The notes under the pieces: generated by a model
The model's database searches: none
Seen by the model: the letters and a program-made list of their open reading frames with translations, nothing else
What the model was told of the DNA's origin: nothing
In this document: piece after piece, positions 27,190 through 35,357 of the stretch
Layout of the letters: each line of letters starts with the position of its first letter
Numbering within the stretch: position 1 is the first letter of the stretch
Program-made: the position numbers and the translations under genes
NCBI RefSeq assembly: GCF_003339865.1
Contig: NZ_QPKV01000002.1
Span: forward strand, 124,001 to 188,000
Direction of reading: 5' to 3'
Origin: Pedobacter chinensis
GTDB taxonomy: Bacteria > Bacteroidota > Bacteroidia > Sphingobacteriales > Sphingobacteriaceae
Length of the DNA: 64,000 nucleotides

Positions 27190-27837
27190 ATGGAAAATGT
27201 AAAACCACTCCCCGATTTATCAGCAGAAGAACAACGCGTTTTAGGTTCGTTAATTGAAAAAAGCAGAACTACCCCTGATTATTACCCAATGACTTTAAAT
27301 AGTTTAACTGCGGCTTGTAATCAAAAAAGTTCCAGAAATCCGGTAGTAAATTATGATGAAGAAACCGTTACTTTAACTTTAAATTCATTGAAGATAAAAG
27401 GCTTGATTTCCACTGCAACTGGTGGTTCGAGCAGGGCAACCAAGTATAAACACAATCTCGGAATTGTTTATCCACTGGTTCCATCAGCGCTTTCCATTAT
27501 TTGTCTTTTACTTTTACGCGGGCCATTAACTCCTGGTGAAATCAATAGTAATTCAGGAAGGTTATATGAATTTGATCATATTGAAGAAGTTTTAGAACAA
27601 CTCCAAAAACTTTCGGATGAGGAACCTGCATTTGTAAAGCAACTACCTAAAAAGGCGGGGCAAAAAGAAGCCAGATTTGTTCATTTGTTAGGTGAACAAG
27701 CTGAAGAGAACGCAACAGAAAATGAAACCCAGACTGTTCAAATTGCAGATAATTCTGAATGGGAAAATCGCATTACAAAACTTGAGCAAGAAGTAGAAGA
27801 ATTAAAAGAGTTGGTAAATCTTTTAATGGATAAATAA
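27190..27837 (+). CDS. YceH family (DUF480) protein
   Basis: 215 residues. The family signature EEQRVLGSLIEKSRTTPDYYPMTLNSLTAACNQKSSRNPV begins at residue 12, followed by a second winged-helix-like half with LLLLRGPLTPGEINSNSGRLYEF. The C-terminus (EWENRITKLEQEVEELKELVNLLMD) is a short coiled coil typical of these proteins and probably drives dimerisation. Two winged-helix domains suggest nucleic acid or protein binding, but no role is established. The stop lies 12 bases from the convergent fabF stop. Confidence 0.9.
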   Translation: MENVKPLPDLSAEEQRVLGSLIEKSRTTPDYYPMTLNSLTAACNQKSSRNPVVNYDEETVTLTLNSLKIKGLISTATGGSSRATKYKHNLGIVYPLVPSALSIICLLLLRGPLTPGEINSNSGRLYEFDHIEEVLEQLQKLSDEEPAFVKQLPKKAGQKEARFVHLLGEQAEENATENETQTVQIADNSEWENRITKLEQEVEELKELVNLLMDK

Positions 27838-27849
27838 AGTATAAGGCAA

Positions 27850-29100
27850 TTAAGCCTTATACTTCTTAAAAATTGTACTTGCCGTATGTCCGCCAAAACC
27901 AAAAGTATTGTTTAACACATAGTTGATTTCTTTTTTAACCGCTTCATTTAAAACAATATTTAATCCTTCGGGGATATTTTCATCCAGGTTTTTAGTATTT
28001 ATTGTTGGCGGAATAATACTATCTCTGATGGCCAGAATACTGATTAAACTTTCCACTGCTCCGGCAGCACCTAACAAATGACCTGTAATGGATTTTGTAG
28101 CGCCAATAATAACGGGCAAATCGTTAAAAACAGTTTTGATGGCATGCAGTTCACTCAAATCACCTAAACCTGTTGAAGTAGCATGTGCATTAATATAATC
28201 GATTTTGTCAGCAGAAATCCCGGCATCTTTTAGTGCTTTTGTCATGCCTAAAAAAGCACCAATTCCATCAGGAGGTGTTCCTGTTAAATGATAGGCATCA
28301 GCAGCCATACCACCACCAACAATTTCAGCATAAATATGAGCACCACGATTTAAGGCGTGCTCTAAATCTTCAAGAATCAATGCGCCCGCACCCTCTCCCA
28401 TCACAAAGCCATCTCTGTCGGCATCAAAAGGTCTTGATGCACTTTGTGGATCATCATTTCTTTTAGATAAAGCCTGAGCGGCATTAAAACCTCCAACCGA
28501 TGCTTCAGTTATTGCAGCTTCAGATCCACCTGCAATCATTACAGTTGCTTTTCCTAATCTGATGGTATCGAAAGCATTTATAATCGCGGTGTTAGATGAT
28601 GCACAAGCCGAAACCGTACAGTAATTAGGTCCACGTAATTTATGGCGGATTGAAATTACACCAGCGGCAATATCCACAATCATTTTTGGGATAAAAAACG
28701 GACTAAACCTTGGCGTTCCATCACCTGCATGAAACTCTGCAAGTTGCTGCTCGAAGGTAGAAATTCCACCATTTCCCGTTGCCCATATCACACCAACTTC
28801 CGCAAGTTGGTCATTATCCATCGCGGTAAAATCCAATCCGGCATCTTTAATTGCCTGGTCACTTGATGCAATTGCATACTGTGTAAATAAATCAAACTTT
28901 TTAAGTTCTTTTTTATCCAGAAATTCTTCAGCATTAAAATCTTTTACTTCACTTGCGAATTTGGTTTTGTATTTTTCGGTATTGAACTTGGTAATCAGAC
29001 CTACACCGCTTTTGCCTGCTAAAATATTTTGCCAAAAGCTTTCTACAGTATTACCAAGAGGTGTTATTGCGCCTAAACCTGTAACTACTACTCGTTTCAT
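27850..29100 (-). CDS. fabF: 3-Oxoacyl-ACP synthase II (KAS II)
   Basis: 416 residues. Cys-His-His triad: Cys166 in CTVSACASSNTAI, His in YINAHATSTGLGD and His in KSITGHLLGAAGAV. The N-terminal GLGAITPLGN and C-terminal NTFGFGGHTASTIF are canonical. KAS II elongates acyl-ACP with malonyl-ACP. It is not next to acpP, unlike the housekeeping fabF of most Bacteroidota, and instead ends a minus-strand cluster TetR-SDR-DUF2798-fabF. It may therefore be a second, regulated copy for a special fatty acid; this is inference, since the rest of the genome is not visible. Confidence 0.92.
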   Translation of the reverse strand: MKRVVVTGLGAITPLGNTVESFWQNILAGKSGVGLITKFNTEKYKTKFASEVKDFNAEEFLDKKELKKFDLFTQYAIASSDQAIKDAGLDFTAMDNDQLAEVGVIWATGNGGISTFEQQLAEFHAGDGTPRFSPFFIPKMIVDIAAGVISIRHKLRGPNYCTVSACASSNTAIINAFDTIRLGKATVMIAGGSEAAITEASVGGFNAAQALSKRNDDPQSASRPFDADRDGFVMGEGAGALILEDLEHALNRGAHIYAEIVGGGMAADAYHLTGTPPDGIGAFLGMTKALKDAGISADKIDYINAHATSTGLGDLSELHAIKTVFNDLPVIIGATKSITGHLLGAAGAVESLISILAIRDSIIPPTINTKNLDENIPEGLNIVLNEAVKKEINYVLNNTFGFGGHTASTIFKKYKA

Positions 29101-29115
29101 TTATTATTTTATTTT

Positions 29116-29325
29116 CTATGAGAACAGATCATCAACTAAAGCCTGTACTTTTGGTGCAATTATTAATATAGCAGGAATGGCTACTACATAAGAAATGCCC
29201 CATGATTTTAGCCAAACTTTCATAAAACTTGCTCCAAAACCCATATTTACACTTATCGCCGCAAAGGTCACGATTCCTGTTGTGAAAATTGCCATAATAA
29301 AGGCAAATATTATTTTCTTCTTCAT
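29116..29325 (-). CDS. DUF2798 two-helix membrane protein
   Basis: Start placed at ATG 29325 (MKKKIIFAF), 13 bases beyond the SDR stop; an ATG at 29361 would overlap the SDR gene by 23 bases. 69 residues. Two transmembrane segments (IIFAFIMAIFTTGIVTFAAI and WGISYVVAIPAILIIAPKV) joined by GFGASFMKVWLKS match DUF2798, a small inner-membrane family with unknown function. It sits between an SDR and fabF on the same strand, 15 bases from fabF, so it is likely co-transcribed with both. Confidence 0.75.
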   Translation of the reverse strand: MKKKIIFAFIMAIFTTGIVTFAAISVNMGFGASFMKVWLKSWGISYVVAIPAILIIAPKVQALVDDLFS

Positions 29326-29338
29326 TCCTGCTATTAAA

Positions 29339-30091
29339 TTATTTAGTTGATCTATCCGCATTCATAACACTTAATGCATCAGCTGGCGAATGTCGAAACA
29401 ACTCGTAAATTTTAGCTGTATCTCCAACTCTGATTTCGAACTCATCCTTTGCTAACGCAGCAACAAGTTCATTGGCAACAACCGATGGTTTGATTCCGTT
29501 ATGACCACCAATTTCTTTAGAGAATTCGGTATCAACCAATGGTGGCATCAATTCAAAAACCTTAACAGAAGTATTTTCCAGGCTTAATCTTAAAGCGGTT
29601 GTGTAAGAATGTAAAGCAGCTTTACTTGCAGCATAACCTGGTAAATTAATGCCAGGTACGTAAGCCACAATTGATGAAACATTTACAATTGCAGACTCAG
29701 GCTGTTGTTTTAAAATGGGTAATAATTTTTGATTCATTCTAACAATTGATAAATAATTGGTCAGCATTTCCTCTTCGGCATTGGCAAATGCATCCTGAGT
29801 CTCATCATTCAAATTGTAAAGCAAAGCTCTCCCGGCATTATTGATAACCACATTTAAATGCGGAAAATTCTTGCCGATACGCTCAACAAGATTTTCAACC
29901 TCATTTGCTTTGCTTACATCAAAAGGAATTGCAGTAACGTTTTTTAGTTCTGCTACAGCAATATCCAAACGGTCTTTATTTCTACCCGTAACAATAACAT
30001 GGTTATTCAATGCGGTTAGTTTTTTAACAATTTCTAAACCAATACCAGCTGTTCCACCGATAATTAATACTGTGTTTTGTGAAGTTTTCAT
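29339..30091 (-). CDS. Short-chain dehydrogenase/reductase (DltE-like)
   Basis: 250 residues. The NAD(P) fold is IIGGTAGIGLEIVKKL (TGxxxGIG variant GGTAGIG), NNAG is present in VVINNAGRALLYN, and the catalytic Ser/Tyr/Lys are in VNVSSIVAYVPG and YAASKAAL. The last about 50 residues (VVANELVAALAKDEFEIRVGDTAKIYELFRHSP) match the DltE/YkvO-like subgroup. It is the first gene after the tetR gene, with a TATACCAATCGGTATA operator just upstream of its start, so it is probably TetR-controlled. Substrate unknown. Confidence 0.88.
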   Translation of the reverse strand: MKTSQNTVLIIGGTAGIGLEIVKKLTALNNHVIVTGRNKDRLDIAVAELKNVTAIPFDVSKANEVENLVERIGKNFPHLNVVINNAGRALLYNLNDETQDAFANAEEEMLTNYLSIVRMNQKLLPILKQQPESAIVNVSSIVAYVPGINLPGYAASKAALHSYTTALRLSLENTSVKVFELMPPLVDTEFSKEIGGHNGIKPSVVANELVAALAKDEFEIRVGDTAKIYELFRHSPADALSVMNADRSTK

Positions 30092-30108
30092 ATTTGTGAT
30101 TTTTATTT

Positions 30109-30124
30109 TATACCAATCGGTATA
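30109..30124. promoter_or_regulatory. Putative TetR operator upstream of the SDR gene
   Basis: TATACCAATCGGTATA, an imperfect 16-bp dyad, lies 18 bases before the SDR start. It is the exact reverse complement of the site at 30755-30770 upstream of tetR. Two identical dyads bracketing a TetR gene are the standard sign of its operator. Confidence 0.75.
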
Positions 30125-30141
30125 TTTTAGTTTAAAATTTT

Positions 30142-30729
30142 TTAGCCGAGGCTGTTGATATATTTTTTTAATGAATCCATAATTAAATCCCAGTGAGCAA
30201 GTTTATTCGTTAAGCGTGAAATCATAATGCCGCCTTCAATCATTGCAATAACTGTTAGCGCGATCTGCTCAGGATTTGAATCTGCTTTGATTTCCTTGTT
30301 GGCAATCCCCTCCTCTACCAATTTTATTATTCTTTTTTTCCAGGACAAAACAGCTTTCAAAGCTTTTTCCCGTAATGCCGGATGAGTATCATCAGCATCA
30401 GTAGCGGTGTTCAAAATCGGGCAACCGCCTTTAGAAATTGTTCCGACAATGAAATTTTGATAAATACTTACATAAACCAGAAGTTTTCCTTTAGCTGTAG
30501 CTTGGGCACTCATTGCAGCCTCTATCCTGGAAACATTATTATTCAAATTATAATCAAATGCTGCTAATGCAACCTCATCTTTATTGGCAAAGTTGCCATA
30601 AATACTGCCTTTTGTTAAACCAGTGGCAGCTGTAATGTCATTTAAAGATGTGCCTGCATAGCCCTTCATATTAAAAATCGGTGCGGTTTTCTCTACAATG
30701 AAATTTCTGGTTTTCTCTGCCTTGGTCAT
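30142..30729 (-). CDS. TetR/AcrR family transcriptional regulator
   Basis: Start placed at ATG 30729 (MTKAEKTRNFIVEKTAPIF); a longer frame would run through the operator. 195 residues. The N-terminal helix-turn-helix is FNMKGYAGTSLNDITAATGLTKGSIYGNFANKDEVALAAF. The C-terminal ligand domain (ILNTATDADDTHPALREKALKAVLSW) matches the TetR_C group that controls SDR or oxidoreductase genes. Identical 16-bp dyads lie upstream of itself and of the next gene, so it probably represses both and is released by an unknown small molecule. Confidence 0.9.
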   Translation of the reverse strand: MTKAEKTRNFIVEKTAPIFNMKGYAGTSLNDITAATGLTKGSIYGNFANKDEVALAAFDYNLNNNVSRIEAAMSAQATAKGKLLVYVSIYQNFIVGTISKGGCPILNTATDADDTHPALREKALKAVLSWKKRIIKLVEEGIANKEIKADSNPEQIALTVIAMIEGGIMISRLTNKLAHWDLIMDSLKKYINSLG

Positions 30730-30754
30730 GTTGTTTTGAATTACGGCACAAATA

Positions 30755-30770
30755 TATACCGATTGGTATA
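30755..30770. promoter_or_regulatory. Putative TetR operator upstream of tetR
   Basis: TATACCGATTGGTATA, 25 bases before the tetR start, reads as TATACCAATCGGTATA on the other strand, identical to the site at 30109. Half-sites TATACC/GGTATA are perfect. Confidence 0.75.
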
Positions 30771-30906
30771 TTAAATCCAAATCTATTTATCATGAGAATC
30801 TCCTTTTTGAGATGATAAGATCTCTTATATTTTTAAAGGATTTTCAAGCATAATGAAATGATTATGTTTTATAGAGATATTAGTTTGAATTTTGTAACTT
30901 TGATTA

Positions 30907-31818
30907 ATGAGCACAACAGAAAGTATAGAAGATTTTTATCAGAAGAAATTTAGTTTCTTGCCCGATAACCTGCAAAATAATGTTGGCCATTTTAATGTTT
31001 TTCGCCTTGAAGATTGCCTTAGCGATCATACACTCTCAATGAGCTATAACCGCAGGGATTTTTATAAGATATCACTTATTCGTGGTCATAACGTTTACCA
31101 TTATGCGGATAAAAGCATCGAAATAAATGGAACAGCATTAATGTTTTTTAATCCGCTTGTTCCTTATACCTGGGAACTTGCAAGTGGCGACATGAAAGAT
31201 GTAACCGGATTTTTCTGCATTTTTACAGAGGCTTTTTTTAATGAAAAAATCAGGGGAAACATTGGCGATTTACCTACATTTGCTGTAGGTGGAAAGCCTG
31301 CTTACATTTTAGATGAGCATCAGGATAAACTGACAGAACGCATTTTTTTGAAAATGTTTGAAGAAATTAACACCGATTATATTTACAAATACGATTTATT
31401 ACGTAATTACATAACAGAAATTGCACACTTTGCACTTAAAATGCAACCTTCAGAAACGTTATTTAAACATACTGATGCCAATACAAGAATTACATCTGTT
31501 TTTACAGAATTGCTGGAACGTCAATTTCCAATAGAAAATCCAGCGCAAAGGTTTACAATGCGCTCGGCTAAAGATTATGCATCCCAACTTTCGGTTCATG
31601 TAAATCACTTAAACCGGGCAATTAAAGAAACCACAGGTAAAACAACCACTCATTACATTACCGAACGATTATTGAGTGAAGCTAAAGCCTTGCTAAAACA
31701 TACGGACTGGAATATCTCAGAAATCGGTTATTGCTTAGGCTTTGAAGAACCGGCTCATTTCAACAACTTTTTCAAGAAACTCACCAATCAAACACCTACC
31801 TCCTATCGAATTGTTTGA
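30907..31818 (+). CDS. AraC family transcriptional regulator
   Basis: 303 residues. An N-terminal cupin-like sensing part (YHYADKSIEINGTALMFFNPLVPYTWE) is followed by two helix-turn-helix units: AKDYASQLSVHVNHLNRAIKETTGKTTTHYI and LKHTDWNISEIGYCLGFEEPAHFNNFFKKLTNQTPTSYR. The closely following SDR gene, 83 bases on, is probably its target, as in many Bacteroidota AraC-SDR pairs. A TAACTTTG -7-like element at 30895-30902 ends only 4 bases before the ATG, which would give an almost leaderless message. Confidence 0.9.
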   Translation: MSTTESIEDFYQKKFSFLPDNLQNNVGHFNVFRLEDCLSDHTLSMSYNRRDFYKISLIRGHNVYHYADKSIEINGTALMFFNPLVPYTWELASGDMKDVTGFFCIFTEAFFNEKIRGNIGDLPTFAVGGKPAYILDEHQDKLTERIFLKMFEEINTDYIYKYDLLRNYITEIAHFALKMQPSETLFKHTDANTRITSVFTELLERQFPIENPAQRFTMRSAKDYASQLSVHVNHLNRAIKETTGKTTTHYITERLLSEAKALLKHTDWNISEIGYCLGFEEPAHFNNFFKKLTNQTPTSYRIV

Positions 31819-31901
31819 ATTTTGCAATCATCGGTTTGAATGGCGTAATAGCCAATGGTCATTCTCCATGTAATTTTGCCTTAAATAAAAAGGATAAAAT
31901 C

Positions 31902-32750
31902 ATGGAAAATAAAAAAGTATGGTTTGTTACGGGTGCCTCTAAAGGTCTCGGACTTACATTAGTTAAAAAATTATTAAGCAACGGAAACAGTGTTGTTGCC
32001 ACATCAAGAAACCTGAACGACCTATCAAAAGCAGTTGGTGAACATGAAAACTTTTTGCCTTTAGCCGTTGATTTAATCAACGATGAAAGCGTTGGAGAAG
32101 CGGTTGCAAAAACAATAGCTAAATTCGGGCAAATTGATGTAGTGGTAAACAATGCCGGTTATGGTATGATAGGTGCTTTGGAAGAACTGAGCGACAGAGA
32201 ATCGCGTGAAAATTTTGATGTAAATGTATTTGGCTCGCTTAATGTAATTAGAAAAGTATTGCCACAAATGAGAAAACAACAATCAGGTCATATTTTTAAT
32301 ATTTCATCTATTGGTGGTTTTTACGGAAACTTTCCGGGTTTCGGAATTTATTGTGCAACTAAATTTGCAGTTTCAGGTTTTACTGAATCGCTTGCGGCAG
32401 AAGTAAAATCTTTCGGTATTAAGGCAACAGTGGTTGAGCCGGGTTATTTCAGAACGGAGTTTCTTACACCAGCTTCATTAGCTGTACCAAACATGCCAAT
32501 TGGCGCTTACCAAGAAGTACGTGATGCACAATCTGCACATCAAAACGATATTAACAATAACCAACCAGGTAATCCGGCAAAAGGCGCCGACGTAATTATC
32601 GCCGCTGCTGATGCTGAAAATGCACCTTTGCATTTATTTTTAGGTCCTGATGCTTACCACTTAGCTAACTTAAAAATTGCTGACGTGCAGAAGGATATGG
32701 AAGATTGGAAAGCTTTAGCTACTGCAACTAATTTCGATGAAGTTGCGTAA
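31902..32750 (+). CDS. Short-chain dehydrogenase/reductase
   Basis: Start placed at ATG 31902 (MENKKVWFVTGASKGLGL), the normal SDR opening; the frame stays open back to 31815 but that overlaps the AraC gene. 282 residues. Nucleotide fold VTGASKGLGLTLVKKLL, VVNNAGYGMIGALEE, catalytic Ser in FNISSIGGFYGN and YCATKFAV (Tyr and Lys) are complete. The long C-terminal extension past the core suits the subgroup that acts on aromatic or steroid-like compounds, but the substrate is unknown. It follows an AraC regulator. Confidence 0.9.
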   Translation: MENKKVWFVTGASKGLGLTLVKKLLSNGNSVVATSRNLNDLSKAVGEHENFLPLAVDLINDESVGEAVAKTIAKFGQIDVVVNNAGYGMIGALEELSDRESRENFDVNVFGSLNVIRKVLPQMRKQQSGHIFNISSIGGFYGNFPGFGIYCATKFAVSGFTESLAAEVKSFGIKATVVEPGYFRTEFLTPASLAVPNMPIGAYQEVRDAQSAHQNDINNNQPGNPAKGADVIIAAADAENAPLHLFLGPDAYHLANLKIADVQKDMEDWKALATATNFDEVA

Positions 32751-32757
32751 CTCATTT

Positions 32758-32864
32758 TCATGCTGAACTTATTGAAGAATCTCAAAGTGTGAAAAAACAT
32801 CTTTGACACCGAAATAATTCATGTCGGTACACATGAGAAGATCCAAACTACATTCAGAATGATA
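32758..32864. repeat. Dispersed inverted repeat (GTCATTCTGA family), copy 1
   Basis: The left arm begins TCATGCTGAAC at 32758 and the right arm ends ATTCAGAATGATA at 32864; with one-sided mismatches they pair over about 25 positions. The pattern TCATxCTGA...GAAGAAT is shared with the element at 50260-50419. It lies between two convergent genes. Confidence 0.55.
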
Positions 32865-32869
32865 AAAAG

Positions 32870-32893
32870 AAAAGGGATATTACTATCCCTTTT
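32870..32893. terminator. Bidirectional terminator overlapping the thioredoxin-like gene end
   Basis: AAAAGGGATA at 32870-32879 pairs with TATCCCTTTT at 32884-32893 (loop TTAC). The right arm contains the last codons and stop of the minus-strand gene at 32883. A/T runs flank both sides. Confidence 0.7.
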
Positions 32894-33488
32894 TCCATTT
32901 TATGCTACAACCAACTGCTTTTGTTGATGCAACTTCAGGTTTCTTTCCTGCTGACAAATCATTGATTGCATTTTGAACATAATTTACCTTGCTGGCATTT
33001 TCTCCTTCCGGATCGCTATCAATTGCACCGATGTATTCTACAACATTACCTTTATCAGTTTTGTTCAGGATGAAAACATGAGGTGTTTTCAAAGCACCAA
33101 ACTGTTTAGTAACCACATGATCTGGATCTAATAAATAAGGGAAACCAAAATTCTTTTCCTTAGCCAAGGCTTGCATTTTTTCAAAGCTTTCATCAGGCAC
33201 CGCTCCTGCATCGTTAGGATTAATTGCTAAAACCGGATAGCCTTTACCAGCATAATTTGCATTTAATGTTGAAATCCTATCCTGATAAGCCTTTGCAACC
33301 GGGCAGGTATTGCAGGTAAAAACAACAATATATCCCTTGGCATCTTTATAATCTGCAAGCGAAACTGTTTTATTATCAATGTTTTTCAGCGAAAAATCTT
33401 TAACCACATCGCCAACTTTATATCCTTCTGTTTGTGCAATCGCAACACTTGAAAGCAACAAAAAACCAATTAGAAACAAATTTTTCAT
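32883..33488 (-). CDS. Exported peroxiredoxin-like thioredoxin-fold protein
   Basis: Start placed at MKNLFLIGFLLLSSVAIAQ (33488); a second ATG two codons upstream is also possible. 201 residues with a signal peptide cut after IAQ. The AhpC/TSA-like fold is VGDVVKDFSLKNIDNKTVSLADYK with FTCNTCPVAKAYQDRI as active site: the CxxC (CNTC) followed by P is characteristic of the PRX-like1 group, and the AINPNDAGAVPDESFEKM and LKTPHVFIL segments fit. It probably works as a periplasmic thiol oxidoreductase or peroxidase. Starts 7 bases after the TlpA-like gene, so the two are co-transcribed. Confidence 0.85.
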   Translation of the reverse strand: MKNLFLIGFLLLSSVAIAQTEGYKVGDVVKDFSLKNIDNKTVSLADYKDAKGYIVVFTCNTCPVAKAYQDRISTLNANYAGKGYPVLAINPNDAGAVPDESFEKMQALAKEKNFGFPYLLDPDHVVTKQFGALKTPHVFILNKTDKGNVVEYIGAIDSDPEGENASKVNYVQNAINDLSAGKKPEVASTKAVGCSIKWKKG

Positions 33489-33495
33489 GATCATC

Positions 33496-33963
33496 TTATT
33501 TTAAGTTTAACAAAGTATTTTTCAATTCTATCTCAGTAAATTCCTTTTCATAAAACCGCCTGACTTTTTTATTTACGAATAAGGTGGCGGGTATGGCGCC
33601 TGACCATTTACCATCTATTCGTTCAATGTATTGCTGTTGATCTGGTTCGTTCAAAAGAAAAACCTCAGCTTTAATGTTATTCTTTTGTACAAATGGAATT
33701 ACTTCCTTTTGCAGTTTTGATTTAAAATCCAAACTCACGAGAAGCACTTTTACAGGCTTCTTCAAATTCTCTGCACGTAATTTCTCAAAATTGGGCAATT
33801 CAGCAACACAGGGAGCGCACCAAGTAGCCCAAAAATTAATCACATAAGTAGTATCTTTTCCATTAGCGATACGTTTATCCAAATCATCAAGCGTAAGTAT
33901 TTTCACTTGTGCAACAGCTGAATAAGTAATTAAAGATAAGCAGATTATAAAAAATATACGCAT
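33496..33963 (-). CDS. TlpA-like periplasmic thioredoxin
   Basis: Start placed at ATG 33963 (MRIFFIICLSLITYSAVAQ), giving a clean signal peptide; upstream codons add an unusual hydrophilic leader. 155 residues. The thioredoxin active site is WATWCAPCVAELPNF, followed by VLLVSLDFKSKL and the cis-Pro region AIPATLFVN. These proteins keep periplasmic thiols reduced, often for cytochrome or copper-site maturation. It is followed 7 bases later by a peroxiredoxin-like protein. The substrate partner is not known. Confidence 0.88.
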   Translation of the reverse strand: MRIFFIICLSLITYSAVAQVKILTLDDLDKRIANGKDTTYVINFWATWCAPCVAELPNFEKLRAENLKKPVKVLLVSLDFKSKLQKEVIPFVQKNNIKAEVFLLNEPDQQQYIERIDGKWSGAIPATLFVNKKVRRFYEKEFTEIELKNTLLNLK

Positions 33964-34142
33964 AAAATGATAACGAAAATTAGGGTGGTTTAGTTTGAGG
34001 AATTCTGAATTTGGCACGAAGTAGTGGTTAAGCATGGCTCATATTTTTTTTTCCAAAATCTCAAAACAATTTATTTCATTCGAGGTTATCTATATAATTC
34101 ACATTATACTAATCTTTTACAGATTAATTTGTTTGGTTTAAA

Positions 34143-34176
34143 AAAAGGGATTTATGGATATAAATCCCTTTTCTTT
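34143..34176. terminator. Terminator-like hairpin in a divergent intergenic region
   Basis: AAAAGGGATTTAT at 34143-34155 pairs perfectly with ATAAATCCCTTTT at 34160-34172 (loop GGAT), followed by CTTTT. It lies between the divergent TlpA-like and LD-carboxypeptidase genes, where no gene needs a terminator, so it may end a small RNA or act as an attenuator in the leader of the + strand gene. No ORF supports a gene here. Confidence 0.5.
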
Positions 34177-34236
34177 TGTGCCAGAATTTTAAATCTTATA
34201 TTAGCTTTTTGCTAATGATCATATTCTAAAATCTAG

Positions 34237-35259
34237 ATGAACAGAAAACATTTCCTTTCTTCATTTATTGCTGCCGCAACAGTACTTCCCACTTTTAAAA
34301 CTTTTGCAAATATAATAGAAAACGAAAGTTCAGCGTTTAAAATTCCTCCATATTTAAACCAGGGCGATATAATTGGAATAACAAGTCCGGCGGGTTATAT
34401 TACCATGGAACAAATTCAACCCTCGGTTGTGCAAATGCAAAGCTGGGGTTTTGGCGTAAAGGTTGGCGAAACTATTGGGAAACGTGATTTTACTTATGGT
34501 GGAACGGATGAAGAAAGACTAACTGATTTTCAACAAATGCTGGATGATCCGAATATCAAAGCGATTATGTGCGCACGCGGAGGTTATGGTCTTGTCAGAA
34601 TAATTGATAAACTGGATTTTACCATGTTTAGAAGAAATCCTAAATGGATAATCGGTTTTAGTGATATTACTGTTTTACATTGCCATTTAGCCAGAAATTA
34701 TGAAATTGCATCCATTCATTCCAAAATGTGTAACAGCTTTCCTGATGATTGGACCAAGGCCGAGCCTATTCAAATTGAAACGATTTTATCTATTAAAAAT
34801 GCATTAATTGGCGAGCAAATTGCCTATACCGCTCCGGTAAACATTAACAACAGAATAGGAAAAGTAGATGGTGTATTAGTTGGCGGAAACTTAAGTATTA
34901 TCGAAACATTAGCCGGAAGCCATTCGGATTTGGCTACAAAGGACAAAATTTTATTTATAGAAGATACCGGAGAATATCTTTATAGTATAGATAGAATGCT
35001 TTGGAACCTAAAGCGCAGCAACAAGCTTAAGCATTTAAAAGGTTTAATTGTTGGAGGATTTAAAGTTAAACCAGATGATGTTGGCGAGGAGTTTGGCAAA
35101 ACCATTTACGATATCGTTTTGGAAAAAGTGAAAGAGTACAACTATCCTGTTGCCTTTGATTTCCCGGTGGGCCATCAACGAAATAACTTTGCATTAAAGT
35201 GTGGTATAAGCCACAATTTGAATGTAAGCGGTTCGGGTTCTATATTAAGAAGTCTATAA
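34237..35259 (+). CDS. LD-carboxypeptidase (S66 family) with signal peptide
   Basis: 340 residues. The MNRKHFLSSFIAAATVLPTF leader looks like a signal peptide or Tat-like sequence. The S66 blocks are GDIIGITSPAGYI, AIMCARGGYGLVRII, the nucleophile Ser in WIIGFSDITVLHCHL, FIEDTGEYLYSIDRML (Glu) and the His of FPVGHQRNN. The enzyme removes D-Ala from tetrapeptide stems during peptidoglycan recycling; export would place it in the periplasm rather than the cytoplasm, as the E. coli LdcA is cytoplasmic. Alone on its transcript; an orphan hairpin lies upstream. Confidence 0.9.
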   Translation: MNRKHFLSSFIAAATVLPTFKTFANIIENESSAFKIPPYLNQGDIIGITSPAGYITMEQIQPSVVQMQSWGFGVKVGETIGKRDFTYGGTDEERLTDFQQMLDDPNIKAIMCARGGYGLVRIIDKLDFTMFRRNPKWIIGFSDITVLHCHLARNYEIASIHSKMCNSFPDDWTKAEPIQIETILSIKNALIGEQIAYTAPVNINNRIGKVDGVLVGGNLSIIETLAGSHSDLATKDKILFIEDTGEYLYSIDRMLWNLKRSNKLKHLKGLIVGGFKVKPDDVGEEFGKTIYDIVLEKVKEYNYPVAFDFPVGHQRNNFALKCGISHNLNVSGSGSILRSL

Positions 35260-35357
35260 TTTCAAAACCAAAGATGCTTTTGTTTAGCTACGATCAAAAA
35301 ATGATTGAGATGTGGTTAACGAAAAAATTGTTTCTTAAAATCAATCCCCTAAAAAAT

